Source of the DNA: Paralvinella palmiformis | Taxonomy: Eukaryota; Annelida; Polychaeta; Terebellida; Alvinellidae | Direction: 5' to 3' | Length of the DNA stretch: 64,000 nt | Assembly: GCA_025642065.1 (NCBI GenBank) | Contig: JAODUP010000051.1 | Location: 634,001-698,000 of the forward strand | Part shown: positions 26,327-38,307 of the stretch, piece by piece | Numbering within the stretch: position 1 is the first letter of the stretch | Layout of the letters: each line of letters starts with the position of its first letter | Notes under the pieces: model-generated | The model's input: only the letters and a program-made list of their open reading frames with translations | Told to the model about the DNA's origin: nothing | The model's database searches: none | Translations under genes and position numbers: made by a program

Positions 26327-26471
26327 GTGATGATGATGATTGATGTTTTACGGCCACTTTTGTGCACATGGTAGGCTAAATGGGCCGAGCGACCCCCAAA
26401 GGTAATGAAGCGAAGTCAAAGATGAAACAACCTTCAGATATGCCCACGCCGAGATTCGAACCCGGGTGGTA
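26327..26471 (-). mobile_element. SINE-1, young copy truncated at the tRNA head
   Basis: It contains the full body (gattgatgttttacggcc, acttttgtgcacatggtagg, gggccgagcgaccccc, aatgaagcgaagtcaaag) and the intact B-box-like gattcgaacccgggtggt, then stops. The A-box side of the head is missing. Confidence 0.75.
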
Positions 26472-28214
26472 AACAAAGTGATGTGTATAGCTCATAACAC
26501 GATACACTATATGATGTACAGGGCTCATTATATTAGTAACACTAAATATGATACACGGCTAATGACATGATACACTCACTATATGCTGTACGTGGCTCAC
26601 TATTGTACAAGTCCAGCACCATAAAATGTTCACAGTTCATCACATTCTGATACAGTCAGAACTGAACGATGTACAGAGATCACTATATCTGTTGCACATA
26701 GTTTACTGTACAAGGCTCAGTACATCTTTCACTGAACGATGTTATGGATTCTACATTGGTAAGAGACTGTTCAAGAAACAAGTGTTCAGAGAGTTTTAAA
26801 ATATTAGTATATAATTTAGGTTTTGCTATTAATACAATTAAATACATGAAACCCACTTTACAAACCCGAACTTCAGCAATGATATGAGTGAGTTAACAAT
26901 GTTTTAAAATGTTGATAAAGGTGTTGATAAATAATATCACTGAGTACAAGTAACTGACTACGGGTCATATATATTCGGCATAAAATGAGGCACCTCATTG
27001 GTGTTTTCAAAAAATGAAACGGCACTCAGTTAATAAAAACGCTGTATTCAGATGTAATTAAATAATAAATTACTTAAAAACATTAAATATTATTTTGTTA
27101 TATCTAATAATCAGGGATGTTTACATCCAATAATATATCAATAAACGTGTTTAAAAATAACGTCACTAATATCGTACCTGGGCTGATATCGAGGACAAAC
27201 AATATGTTTGTCACAATCCCAGTAAATGTCACAGGCGCAACACGAACCAGCCACACAGACCAGACTGCGACACGACGCTAAAACGGTCACAGAGACACGC
27301 CACACCGCACAGTGACACACCTCTAGCCAGTCAAAAAGACAGCACGGTGTCGTCACACAGCTTCAGACACTGACCAGTAACAATAACACAGAGTAACACA
27401 GATCCAGCCAGTCACACAGACACAACATCCGATAACACGTCTTCAGCCAGTGATAGATGGATGCAGTGATAGGACTGAAGCCAATGGCATAACTCTAACA
27501 GAACTTCAAATGGTGACATCTTTGCATATATACAGACAGACAGACAGACACACAGACGCAAACACCTGAGTTTCGGCCAACAAACAACATCCGTCGGTGT
27601 CTTGTCTCATTAAAACCTATTTAGCAGGGAATTGGTGACGAGATGTTTGTTGTCGCTGAATCGTCTTCTACACCAAACACCAAACGGGTCAGAACGGCAT
27701 CGTGTATGATTATACGCCTCTCTTCAACCTAACATTTATTGGCTACTGACCATAACATGAGCTGAGTCATGATGTTTATTAGATAACAAATTAGGATGTA
27801 CCGTCTAGTAGGACACCCCCCCCCCTTCCATACCGTGTGATCTGAATGACCCTTCTCCTGTGCATTCTCCCCCACATCCCCCACCCCCTCAGAACACCAG
27901 TAACGCGCGGAAGAAAACCGCAACAAACACGATGAAGTCAGGATACCATAAACAAAACCAGGAACAAATAAAACACTGACTGTACCCAATGGTTTGTCTA
28001 TTTTATTCCATCTTTCTCCCAGTATAATGTGAGGATCTTGTTAATGTCTTCTCTGATGATGTGGCGGCTGGAAATTTAAAAAAATTGTAAATAACACCAT
28101 GACGAACACTGAAAAAAAAAACCCTAACTAATCCAGGGCCAGCGGACAAATCATATCTGTCTAACATTTTAGAAGCCATGTGTTTAAAGTACTGGATGAA
28201 CGACACTTCAGGAC

Positions 28215-28602
28215 GGACATCGGGTCACTTCCATTTTGTCAATTCCACTCAATTCCATTTGGTCAGTTCAAATTCCACATCAAATTTATCATTTCCAATT
28301 CCAAATGCATCAATTCAAATTCGGTTTTTACCAACTCTTTTTTACCTATACTTTTTACCATGAGTAGGTACTCCGAGTACCAACATAAAATGCCTGCTGC
28401 GAGTAGTTTATATTCCAAGTAGGATTGTTATGGAAGAAATATTTCTGAATTAAAAAATGAAACAGTAAACTAATTTGTGGATTTCAATTCCAATTCAAAA
28501 TTTATCAATCCCTATTCCCATTTTTTTAAATAATCAATTCCAATTCCAGAACTGGAATTGACCATCAATTTCAATTCCGGAATTGAATTGACCCCATGTT
28601 TG
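28215..28602. mobile_element. TIR element (MITE-2) with 9-bp target duplication, about 388 bp
   Basis: Ends are ggacatcgggtcacttcc and ggaattgaccccatgtttg, an imperfect terminal inverted repeat. Both flanks carry the perfect direct repeat cttcaggac (28206-28214 and 28603-28611). The interior is rich in aattcc/ggaatt and contains gtaggtactccgagtacc. It has no coding capacity. A 9-bp duplication is typical of Mutator-like elements, but the superfamily is not proven. Confidence 0.75.
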
Positions 28603-28723
28603 CTTCAGGACAAATTTGACCAATTAGTATCCTAAAAAACTATTTATAAACAATATTACTGACCTAACTCATTAACAATAGTATGGCAGTACATCGACAC
28701 CTTAGTGGGAAATGTTCATGTTC

Positions 28724-28872
28724 TACGGGCATTTTTGTGCACATGGTTGGCTAAATGTGCCAAGTACCACCCCCCGAGGTAATGAGGCGAGGTGAAATAA
28801 GAAACAGCCTGCACATATAACCCAGATACTAGATGTGTATGTCCAACCACGCTACCAGTTAGGCCACGGAAA
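28724..28872 (-). mobile_element. SINE-1, diverged copy
   Basis: acgggcatttttgtgcacatgg, ggtaatgaggcgaggtgaaa and the head complement cgctaccagttaggccacgg are recognisable. The B-box is lost (acccagatactagatg). It lies 120 bp from the TIR element. Confidence 0.65.
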
Positions 28873-31466
28873 TGGCCCAATAGTCCAGTGGAAGAGGGAA
28901 GACATTTACTCAGTGTACCCAGGTATAGTTCCAGCTGCTACTATTAGACGATTTGGCACGTGTCTGACACCAATAAGCTGTAGATTTTATAACATTGTAC
29001 ATATAGCATGTGTCTGTGTATACAGCATATGTATGACCCAGTTTTCAGACATCAAAACGTTTGTTGAATAGTCGCATGCAAACTAAAATTCTTGGAAAGT
29101 ATTTATTATAATATATAATGAAATGAAAAACTAATTGTGAAGTAAAAAAAATAGTATTACATTATTCACAGCATCCGGCATTTGACCACAATGACTGGTT
29201 TTGTTTATATCTGGACATGCCACGTGAAGGACATTCCAGGCTGATATACAATTCCGATTCTTGCAAATTATTTCTCGCACACACGGACAATAAGAATAGA
29301 AGAATGAAGAACGAAACATTCAGCTACACCACCGACAACTGTCTATGACACACCTAATAAAGTCTGATTTTCCACTTCACATGGACACATTTAAATATCC
29401 CACAGAAAATTACGATTACTGAAATATTACCAAAACAATAGACCTAAGTGTTCAAAATGGACTGACTCTTGTTAGGCTGTCTCAGTACAAATACCTTATA
29501 AGGGACACGTGACTGTTTCCAGACATAAACTGACATCATTCTCTTCCAAACACTCCCTTTCCTCACCTGTCAATCATTTACTTCATCCACTTGTTCTCAA
29601 TTTCCCCCCTGTGCCTTCCATGACCTATGACCTTCGGTGAGTTACATCGAGTGAAATTATCCTTCAGAAATAAAGACCAGGATGTCCAAACAATATACCA
29701 GTATATCCGTGTTGTGGTGTAACATGGGATGATCTACAACCACATGAAAATTAGCCAATCTTTTGGTGGGAAATGGCTATTCAAATGACTGCTAGCTGGC
29801 TGGCTAATATACCGTTTTCAGTCAGTCTCTAGTAACATGCCGTTCATCTGTTACCAAATAGTAAATACCACCGTCTTTACACCACTTCCTTCAGCTAAAC
29901 TCTCCTTCAACAAGCAACAACCCCCCCTCCCGATCACAAATTTCTATCGCCACTTGAAGTTCTAAGTTAATAGTCACAGTTCTCTAACAGTTACAGATAT
30001 TAATAATATCAAATATTTTCCCCTGAAAATTCTCACCAACTATCAGTTCAATAATCCCTCTCTTCCTCTACTAGATTCCTTGCTCTATTTCCTGTTACAC
30101 ATAATAATCTCTATATTATCAGTCTGATAACTTACCTGTTAAATAATAAGTCAGTAGTGTGTGATTGATGTGATGAGAGAGGTTTATCTTAACGCTGAAG
30201 TTGGTCATATCTGTGAAATATGGCCGAGTGGCCCTAGGGAAAAATCCAACAAATCAGGTACCTTGAATTGTTTCAAACTTTAACAATGGACATCTGTACC
30301 ATAACATTCTAAACATTAAGCTATTGGAGAGCTCGTCCAGCCAGTGTGTGATAACACTAACTTCAATAGCTGATATTAAGATTTGTCTGGTCAAACTAAT
30401 AGCCTTCACAAACATTTTATCCGTGAAACTTATTATTTCATGACCTAATATTCTTGAGTTAATCTTTCAGGATGACTTAATATCAGATTACGATGGGAGA
30501 TATATTCTAATGAATATAATTCTACCTCATTATAGGAGTGGAGGCATGGGGGATGAGGGGGGTAAATATATGTGTCAGGCATGCATATTTCATTAGAACA
30601 CAACACTATTTAACACTTAGGAAATCCGTTATTATAATGATGTTCAGAACTCTTCGATCTAACATCACCTTTTGTCATTCATATAATATCCACACACAAA
30701 CACACACACATTGGGACTAGCATAAGGCAACAGATGAACCATACTAATAAAACCTAGTTTTTTTACATAAAAATTTAATTGGTAAATATGCTGATTCTTA
30801 ACCAAGGCACAGCAACCATGCTTCGTCAGTCATCAGTTAATATAATATGGTGTTTAACTTGTTTTAAGACTCGACCATATAGTGTTCGCCTGAGTGGAGA
30901 GTTAACCGATCATGTGCTGCCACCTTGTGAATGAACCAACTATTAAACTAACCGGATGCGTCTGTCAGCTGTGTGTGAAGGTACTACAGATGTAAACAAA
31001 GATTATGAGCTATAAGTAAAATTACCATTCCGGAAAATGTGCATCACTTGCTGAGAAAACGATATATGCTTTACCTCATACATCTTTGGAGTGATAAATA
31101 AACCAGGGCATCTCTTGAATCTGATATGATTATTAAGACCTACATCCACACATCAATGTCACATAATAATAATAATACTAACAACAACACCATGATAATA
31201 TTAATAAACTAGGATTAATATTATTATTATACTTTTAACTGGAATGGTACATAAACACAAGCCAAGAAACTTGCAAATAACTGGGAAAGGAAAATATGCA
31301 TCTAGAGGTTTTCTCATGGGTAAAGTATTCCTAGATCAAACAATAACGTATGGCACACCTTTGTCATATGTTTTATACACAGAATACCCAAACTACACTC
31401 AAAGTTGGGATAAGTCAAATCAGAATTTCACCTAGCCTCTTTTGGACTATATTCATCCAGACACAT

Positions 31467-31503
<37 letters not shown>

Positions 31504-31512
31504 ATTACTTAC

Positions 31513-31570
31513 ATTTGATGAGTTTCACAACTTCCCCATGGTTAAATTTTGTCACTAGTGTTCCATTCAC
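31513..31570 (-). CDS. ARHGEF11/12-like: PDZ-RhoGEF-like gene, exon 5 (end of the PDZ)
   Basis: The acceptor TTTCTAAG|GTG and the donor CAAAT|GTAAGT bound 58 nt, phase 0 in and phase 1 out. It encodes VNGTLVTKFNHGEVVKLIK, the VNGTxV strand and the alpha-B helix of the PDZ; the His opening the helix is in the class I position. The last strand (in vertebrates SGSYVALT or similar) must be in the next exon to the left, which I could not find. A (TA)n tract of about 32 bp starts about 13 nt after the donor in the intron. Confidence 0.93.
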
Positions 31571-31871
31571 CTTAGAAATAAAAACAATATAATATAATAA
31601 GCGAAGTAAACATTAAGACAGCTAGACAAACCTAACAGCCACCACCACCACCACACCAAACACATACTGCCACAGTAAGTCACACATGCACAACATTTCA
31701 TATGTTAACGCTGTCAAACATTTAAATAGCAACATTGACAACCAAACAGCAATAGCACATCGTCAATATATACCAGTTTAAACAAACACGACGTTTAGAG
31801 AAGAAATACAACGAAGTAGCATACCATTCATACTAATGGAAAAACAATACAGAATAGGTCAATGAGTGTAC
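31571..31871 (-). other. Intron 4 of the PDZ-RhoGEF-like gene
   Basis: A 301-nt intron, GTACAC...CTAAG, between exons 4 and 5. It is AT-rich with a run of cca triplets and otherwise featureless. Confidence 0.85.
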
Positions 31872-31921
31872 CTTGAGGATACGGTCCCCAACCTGAATAC
31901 CAGCCTTCGCAGCGGGGCCAT
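31872..31921 (-). CDS. ARHGEF11/12-like: PDZ-RhoGEF-like gene, exon 4 (middle of the PDZ)
   Basis: A 50-nt exon lies between a strong pyrimidine tract with TTTTAG|AT and the donor CTCAAG|GTACAC, phase 1 in and phase 0 out. It encodes NGPAAKAGIQVGDRILK (first residue split), matching the conserved PDZ segment xGAAxxAGVxxGDRIIK. The GDRI turn and the small-residue helix start are intact. Intron 3, between this exon and the one at 35181, is about 3.26 kb and holds two old SINE copies. Confidence 0.93.
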
Positions 31922-32257
31922 CTAAAAGAAAACAAAACAATAAGGAATATAGTTTCAGGTGGATATTCAATACACAATATTTAACTGCAACAATTTCTAC
32001 TGATATTTGTAACATGAGCTTCCTAATATTGATATAGATATTCTTATATCAATCAATCGCTTAATTATCAATTTGACATTTGTTCATGATTATGTGATCA
32101 GCAGGTAAAAGATTTGATGGTTGTTATTAGTATTATTTCACTGCATTGCCTGTTTAACCGAATCATTTGTCATGGCACATTTGGTGACACAATCAACCAC
32201 GTTCACAACTTCACATGTACAGTCCCTTTTTAATAGTTGACTGTAAATGTTGCTTTT

Positions 32258-32416
32258 TTACACCCACTTTTATGCACACGGTGGGTTAAATAGGCCCAGT
32301 TGCCTCAGATGGTAATCAGTTTAAACGAAAGATGAAACGCCTTTCAAACATGGCCGGGGCTTTGAACCCAGGTGTTACAGATCAGTGGGCAACCAGCGCT
32401 ATCAGTAAGGCAACAT
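32258..32416 (-). mobile_element. SINE-1, old copy
   Basis: acccacttttatgcacacggtgg, gaaagatgaaacgcc, the B-box-like ggctttgaacccaggtg and agcgctatcagtaaggcaac match the family with many substitutions. Confidence 0.65.
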
Positions 32417-33797
32417 AGACACCCTAACGGGACGGTTGGGTTGACGAATGTTCTATACCATACTGAACCATGACAGACTGGATATTATTTAATTGCCGTC
32501 TGTAATCACTGAACAACTTCACCGTCTACAATTTTCACTCTCAGCTCTCTGGCTCCATCAGTCTCAGTTCCAGCAGAAGGCGATATAGACTTTATTAAAC
32601 GCAGTATTCATTCCTTAGGATTGTCAAATATCCTTCACTGGGTAGCCGAACATGTCTGAATTAATGAGGGTTAATGGAATATATGCACACATATCACTTG
32701 TTTCAGATGTGATATTGCTTTACTTAGGCATATTCACCACAATCTAGGCCAGCTCTCTCCAAGTTAACTTTGTTTGTTGTCAGGGAGCCAACGAGTTCCT
32801 TTCTACAAATTGTAAATATAAATCATGCACGGATTTTTGGCCAGGTACTAAATCTGTACATTATAACACGGCACACTGCCAAACATGGCCCTGAATGGAG
32901 AGGGGCTGGGGGTGAGTGTTCAGCTTGGTTTAGACGAGCCGATTCTGCGGGGAAATATTCCGTGAAGACGAGTAACTGGACTAGATTCGAACTCTGGCCA
33001 GGAGATTTGCAACGCCGTGCTCTAAAAACTGCAAGGGATAAGTATCTGAATAAATCTATGTAAACATTCTGATGAATACAACGACTACAGACAGTAATTT
33101 AAAACACAATATAAGTAAGCCAATTTAAACAAGTGCATTTCAGTACAAAAGAAGTGCGGAGGCAATTTACTGATAAATAAACAATGCCAATAGTCTGGAT
33201 GAAGGTACACAATTAAACAACAACAAAATGTGTACTAGGTTTTAACCCCCGCGTAAGGCGCGCAGTGATTGGCCCACTGTGGTACACAAGACCTTTTCAG
33301 TATATGACAATCAACCCCAAAGCGGCAGAACTTCATATTTTGCCAGACAGCTAAGCTAGCCCGGTATTATGACAGAATTTTACAAAGGCTGTATGGTTTG
33401 AGAGCTAGAAATAAAAGAAATGCCAAATCATACAAAGCACCGAAGTAAATTAATTGTGAATTACAGACCGGATTGTGGCCTAGCATAGCCAATTATAAAG
33501 CTGAATTAAAAGCCGTAAAATTATTTTTACGTATTTGGCACAGATTTCCTTTGTCAGATGAGACAGAATATGTTATTTGTTTTTACCTAGACAATAAAGG
33601 GGTCTAAGGTATTCAACATTTTAGCTACCATATAGGCTAACAAAACCATCTTGACTGAAAGACAAAAAAAACCCCTCAAAAACCAAGTTGATTTATGTCT
33701 GAGGAAAACATCCCCAGACAGATGTGTCAGGACCATTTATGATTGTATGAATGTGTGTGTGTGTGTGTGCATGTATGTATGTGTGTAAATGAAAATG

Positions 33798-33964
33798 TTT
33801 TGTTGCCACTTCTGGCCATCTGGTAGGCTACATGGACTGAGTGACCTGTGAGGGTAATGAGATGAGATGGAAGATTAAACACCCATATGATATAGTCAGC
33901 CCAGGATTTGAACTCAGGTGCTAAAGATCTGTGGCCAAACATGCTATCAATTACGTCACGAGGC
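33798..33964 (-). mobile_element. SINE-1, old copy
   Basis: gttgccacttctggccatctgg, ggtaatgagatgagatgg, aggatttgaactcaggtgct and caattacgtcacgagg follow the family order. A (TG)n tract ends about 30 bp to its left. Confidence 0.65.
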
Positions 33965-35180
33965 ACCTATGGTATAGATGTGTGTTTGTATCTGCAAATG
34001 TAAATACGCATGGTAAGGTGCTTCCTCCAAGTGAATAACAAAAGAACTATTGGGACCTGGATTTTAAGAAACCGTAATAACATAACAATTAAATGTCCAA
34101 TGGTAACACTGCCATACCAGTATCACATCAAATCCAATCAATAAAGTGAACAATAACTTATATACGTTATGTAAGCTGGCTAGCCAAAAAGTATGTTTTG
34201 ATAGAGGAATAGTGATCCAACAGCCTGTGTATGTGTTGGGTTGGCTTATGCTTTACCAGACACAGAGATAATCTAGTTCAACAATATTAATAGTCCATGG
34301 AAATCTTCACTAGTATTCCGACCATTGGATAAATGCAGTTCTGTCCTCGCCACCAAAGTCGTCCACGTTTTACATGTCATCGGTGTGGTAAGCAGAAAAC
34401 ACGGCAACAGGACGTTTACAAAATGGGGAGAATGACAACATCGCGAAGAGTCAATTATCGCGAAGAGTCAATTATCGCAAACCTACAAGGTGGTCAGTGA
34501 GTTGACTGTTAACCAACTGGTAGCCACCAAATAGAATGGCAGTAATGTCACAATGGAGGAGGGTGTCTGAAAGGTGAGACCTAGATGGCATGACCCGAGC
34601 TGAAACTAACCTACCTAGCTCGAGAAACCCAACAAGGCTTGAATGCACGATTTAATTATGTTCTTATTCAAATTGGTGGCCACTACCCACTTTCACGTGG
34701 TAGTGATATTAGATTACAGTTCATTTACCTACATATTTTACTTCGTTATGCTGCTAATAGTTTATATTTAAGCATAGGTAGAGAATATTCCTATTCTATT
34801 CTGGTTGGTTTTATTTTTGCAAAATTCAGTACTATACCAAACTCTGTTGAAATCATTAAGATGTAACACTGCTTGTGCAACATATATTTAGTAAAATAAC
34901 TTTAAATTAAAATTGTCAGATTCTTGACAGAATTGCATGTTTTCATAGATAATAAATAAATTTAAATTTTATATCAACTTTTTTTATAATTACCTATTTC
35001 AGTGTGAGATTAGTTTATCGGCGTACCAATACAACACTTGGGGATCATTTGGTGAATGGCATAGTAATTTGAGTACTGGCTACATCACGTTTACACACCT
35101 ATAAGGTAAACCATTGCTCATGTATAAATAATCCCAATTTTTGGCTCGTTTATATGTAAAATAATTCGTCGTATACTTAC

Positions 35181-35285
35181 TTTCCTTTACAGATCGGACA
35201 AAGACGGGATTGTCACCACTAACTGATAACCCATAACCTCTCTCATCTCTGTGTATGATCACCTGTTTGGTCAAGGCAAGTTCAT
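35181..35285 (-). CDS. ARHGEF11/12-like: PDZ-RhoGEF-like gene, exon 3 (N-terminal half of the PDZ)
   Basis: The acceptor TATTCTTTCAG|ATGAA and the donor GGAAA|GTAAGT bound 105 nt, phase 1 in and phase 1 out. Translation reads DELALTKQVIIHRDERGYG and then LSVSGDNPVFVRSVKE. The GYGLSV stretch is the carboxylate-binding loop (GLGF motif), and SGDNPVFVxSVKE is close to wording characteristic of vertebrate PDZ-RhoGEF (ARHGEF11). In this family the PDZ binds C-terminal tails of plexin-B and some GPCRs at the membrane and brings the RhoA exchange factor to them. This short exon is the strongest identification in the window. Confidence 0.93.
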
Positions 35286-35635
35286 CTGAAAGAATATTTA
35301 GACAGGAATGTCAAAGGTACAGTTCCATTGATGTTCTTGAGTCTTTCATTTCACACATGCGTGCGTACGTACATGCACAACATCTTTTTGCGTCACCAAA
35401 CTTTAATCACTCACTCATCTGATGTGGCATTGATCTTTATTCAGCTTTGAGTTGAAATCAATTTCCACCCACATGGAAATGGATTTCTTTAAAATTCAAT
35501 TCTAATCAATCGGATTTTACTTTCTCCTGGAACAAATTTCTATCTATATCCTGACATTTTGTGCTGTTCCCGGGTCATCAAACACTAGGTCTTATTTAGC
35601 CTTTTGGGAAATTCTCAGAGGATTAGGCCAGTGGC

Positions 35636-35669
<34 letters not shown>

Positions 35670-36456
35670 ACGACCAGTGATAAGAATTCAGACATATTCA
35701 ACACAGCCCATGGTTTTGTTTGAACCAGTCATATGATCACAAACCTATTCAACGTATAACGCTAATTGGAGTAAATGTTACCTATTCACTCAAAATTGGC
35801 CTCCCTTGTGGTATAATGTCTTGGGTGAAGTAATTTTTATCTTGGATATGGATCATGGACATAGGAAAATATGACAAAGTCAGTAAATCTCTGACTCACT
35901 TTATCTACTGAGTATCAACGTACTAAATAGCTCAGAAATAACCAACCAAATTAACGCCTTTTACAAATAAAATTTGAGAAATATTTTGAGGGAAACAGAA
36001 ATTGTGAGAGAGAGTGTGTGTGATGGAAATATTTTGATGGAGACAGAGACTGTGAGAGAGAGAGAGAGAGAGAGGGTACTAAAGTTATTTATTAGTTTCC
36101 TATCAGCTGTCTATGGTATACGCATTTTGTTAACTATTAATTACTTTTTACACGCTTTAAACAAGCTTTAAAATAATAATACTGAGATAAAAATAAACTG
36201 GGCACTATTTTCTGAACTGAGGACCTAACACTTTGAAGCATACACTACAGCAGATCATAGTAATTATGGCTAACATTTAAAAAAGGCAGACTGTTACAAA
36301 ATATGATAAACTGTCAGTAAAAGTAGATCATTTAAATAACAGAATTTAATTTAAACACCAAAATCTATCTGGTTTGGATGTTTTGCTAGAAACTTCCAGC
36401 GTCACGACGTCGTGCTTTACTGCACTCGATAACCGCCTCATAATGATTTTGTTTAC
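35286..36456 (-). other. Intron 2 of the PDZ-RhoGEF-like gene
   Basis: 1,171 nt, GTAAAC...TTTCAG. It contains a (CA)n tract at about 35640-35669 and a (GA)n tract at about 36050-36076. Nothing else recognised. Confidence 0.8.
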
Positions 36457-36542
36457 CTGATACTGGCGATGTCTCTGTCTTCGCTTCGTTATCATCCTTG
36501 GCATCTTTCTCCTGTTTTGATTCTTTGCTCAGCGAACCAAGT
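36457..36542 (-). CDS. ARHGEF11/12-like: PDZ-RhoGEF-like gene, exon 2 (charged linker before the PDZ)
   Basis: The acceptor ATCTTTCTTTAG|A and the donor TCAG|GTAAAC bound 86 nt. The exon enters in phase 2 and leaves in phase 1. It encodes a hydrophilic Lys/Glu/Asp-rich linker (LGSLSKESKQEKDAKDDNEA, then KTETSPVS). It accepts both upstream long exons in frame and reads directly into the PDZ exon at 35285. It is the common point at which alternative N-termini would join. The boundaries are visible in the sequence; the gene identity comes from the PDZ that follows. Confidence 0.85.
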
Positions 36543-38307
36543 CTAAAGAAAGATTGAAATATCGATATCTTAAACACAAAATGACATGGGCCATGAATAA
36601 ATGCAGAAAACACACACATCGGAATAAAGGTGTGATAACAACGCTGCAATTATTGCGGATGCAAAATGCAAACCCAACCATCAAAATAGGATGTTTGTTA
36701 ATAAGATTAAGACTGTCAGGTTTTGTTTTAGAACTGAAAATTCTAACAACAGTGTAACACCATCACTTAGGATGACCGCTGTGACATAAGAGATTCTCAC
36801 TCAATAATGAGAAAAATCTCTAATAGAGATTATACTGGATTACAGATGAGGTTAGCTAAGACATGCATACTAGTATAGTAGTAATAACATACAAATATTG
36901 ACTCAAGGAGCATTCTGAAAGTAGCTTATCTGAGCATCTCTCATCCACTTAAGCACAAGACACGAATGTATAAGACACATATTTATGTTAATATTTTTGG
37001 AACATCACACATATTAAATGACACTTTATTGTATGAAAACCTTCAAAACAGCACAAACAAACACATCAGAAGAGGAAACTAGATGGAATATTGTTAAAAA
37101 GACACCATTAAAACATCATTAATGGAATACAACACACGGCTCATTTACATAAACGTATCAGTCTCGTGACTGCGTCCCAGCCAATGTAAATGGCAAGCTC
37201 TTCCGAGCAACGAACAATAATCCAGATATAAATCTTGTAGTCAATTAGATAATGATTTAATCGTGAAGAATAATTCCAACAATAACTCGCAGCACTCTGT
37301 GACGCGTGAACCTGTTCCCAAATGAATATTCCTACCCACGAATTTCAATTACTGCCACCAAGATGGCATAAATGATATAAGAGCAAACAGCAGTAATGTT
37401 TGAATAGGCTGGGAACAAACTGCGAAAACTACTCTTCGTGGTCCCTTGGAAAGTTAGCAAATTTACTACATGCTTAATGCGATATGACCTTGTATACATA
37501 ACATATTATTGATATTTGCACCCATCCCAGCTTTCTCCAATGCTGGCTCATAAACAAGTTAATGAAGTATTGATAACCTGCATTGGCTGAGGAATGCCAT
37601 AAAACATATACATAGCGAGAACCATCCCTAGTAGGGCGTGGGATCGGGGGGGGGGGGAGAACCTCAGTCATTGCTGGGCCTCAGGAACATTAAGAATAAC
37701 TAAGTCACTTGGTTTACTTTTGAGGGTATCCTCCCTTAGGTTTTCATTGGTTTAGTATTTTTTCAAGGTATGGGTTCTGCATGAACTTATGTGGATTGAC
37801 TCGCGTATCTTTAAATTAAGTAAACTTAACACAGGTCAGTATGGTATCACCACCCACCACAACCAATAAACTTCTCATAACAGTTATAGGGTTACAACAC
37901 CAGATAACAACGTGGTGTGTTAGTGATGCAGAACAACAACAACAACAACAGCAAAAACTCTAAAAGTGATAAACAAATTGTTATATCGACAGTTTGATGC
38001 CCCCATGCCATGATGTCACTCATCAGAATTTGTTTGAGAACCATGACCACGTAAAGATAGTTTTCACATCTTGATGAGAGAAATATGCTCTGAAATGCAC
38101 TTGGAAATGATAAAAACCTTTCTATTAGCTGGTGTGCATAAAAACTAAATAATAATTGTTAAAATGCCACACTCCAGAGCAATCTTATAACCATATTCAT
38201 ATACAAGATCTCAGTTGACAGATGCACACTTGGTTTAACACAAATCAATATTAGTTTGGTAACACGCAAGTCAACACCATGTTCAGTATTCGGACCTCAA
38301 CACTTAC
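36543..38307 (-). other. Intron between exon B and exon 2
   Basis: 1,765 nt, GTAAGT...TTTAG. Mostly unique AT-rich sequence with a poly-G/C run at 37645-37658 and a short CAA tract at about 37935. For exon A transcripts the intron would be about 15.4 kb and would skip exon B. Confidence 0.75.

Larger units (their letters stand above)
23476..31512. other. Non-coding stretch between exon C and the PDZ exons
   Basis: Presumed intron after PDZ exon 5, and the promoter side of exon C. Contents: microsatellites at 24408, 24678-24713, 25211 and 31469-31501; a CpG-richer block at 25020-25520 without a convincing coding frame; SINE-1 copies at 26327 and 28724; and the TIR element at 28215. The exon encoding the last PDZ strand was searched for by eye and not found. 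Confidence 0.6.
31922..35180 (-). other. Intron 3 of the PDZ-RhoGEF-like gene
   Basis: 3,259 nt, GTAAGT...TTTTAG. It contains two old SINE-1 copies (32258, 33798), another tRNA-like piece (about 32965-33030, cgaactctggccagg on plus), and a 17-bp perfect tandem duplication at 34441-34474 (tcgcgaagagtcaatta twice). No other exon is recognised. Confidence 0.8.
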
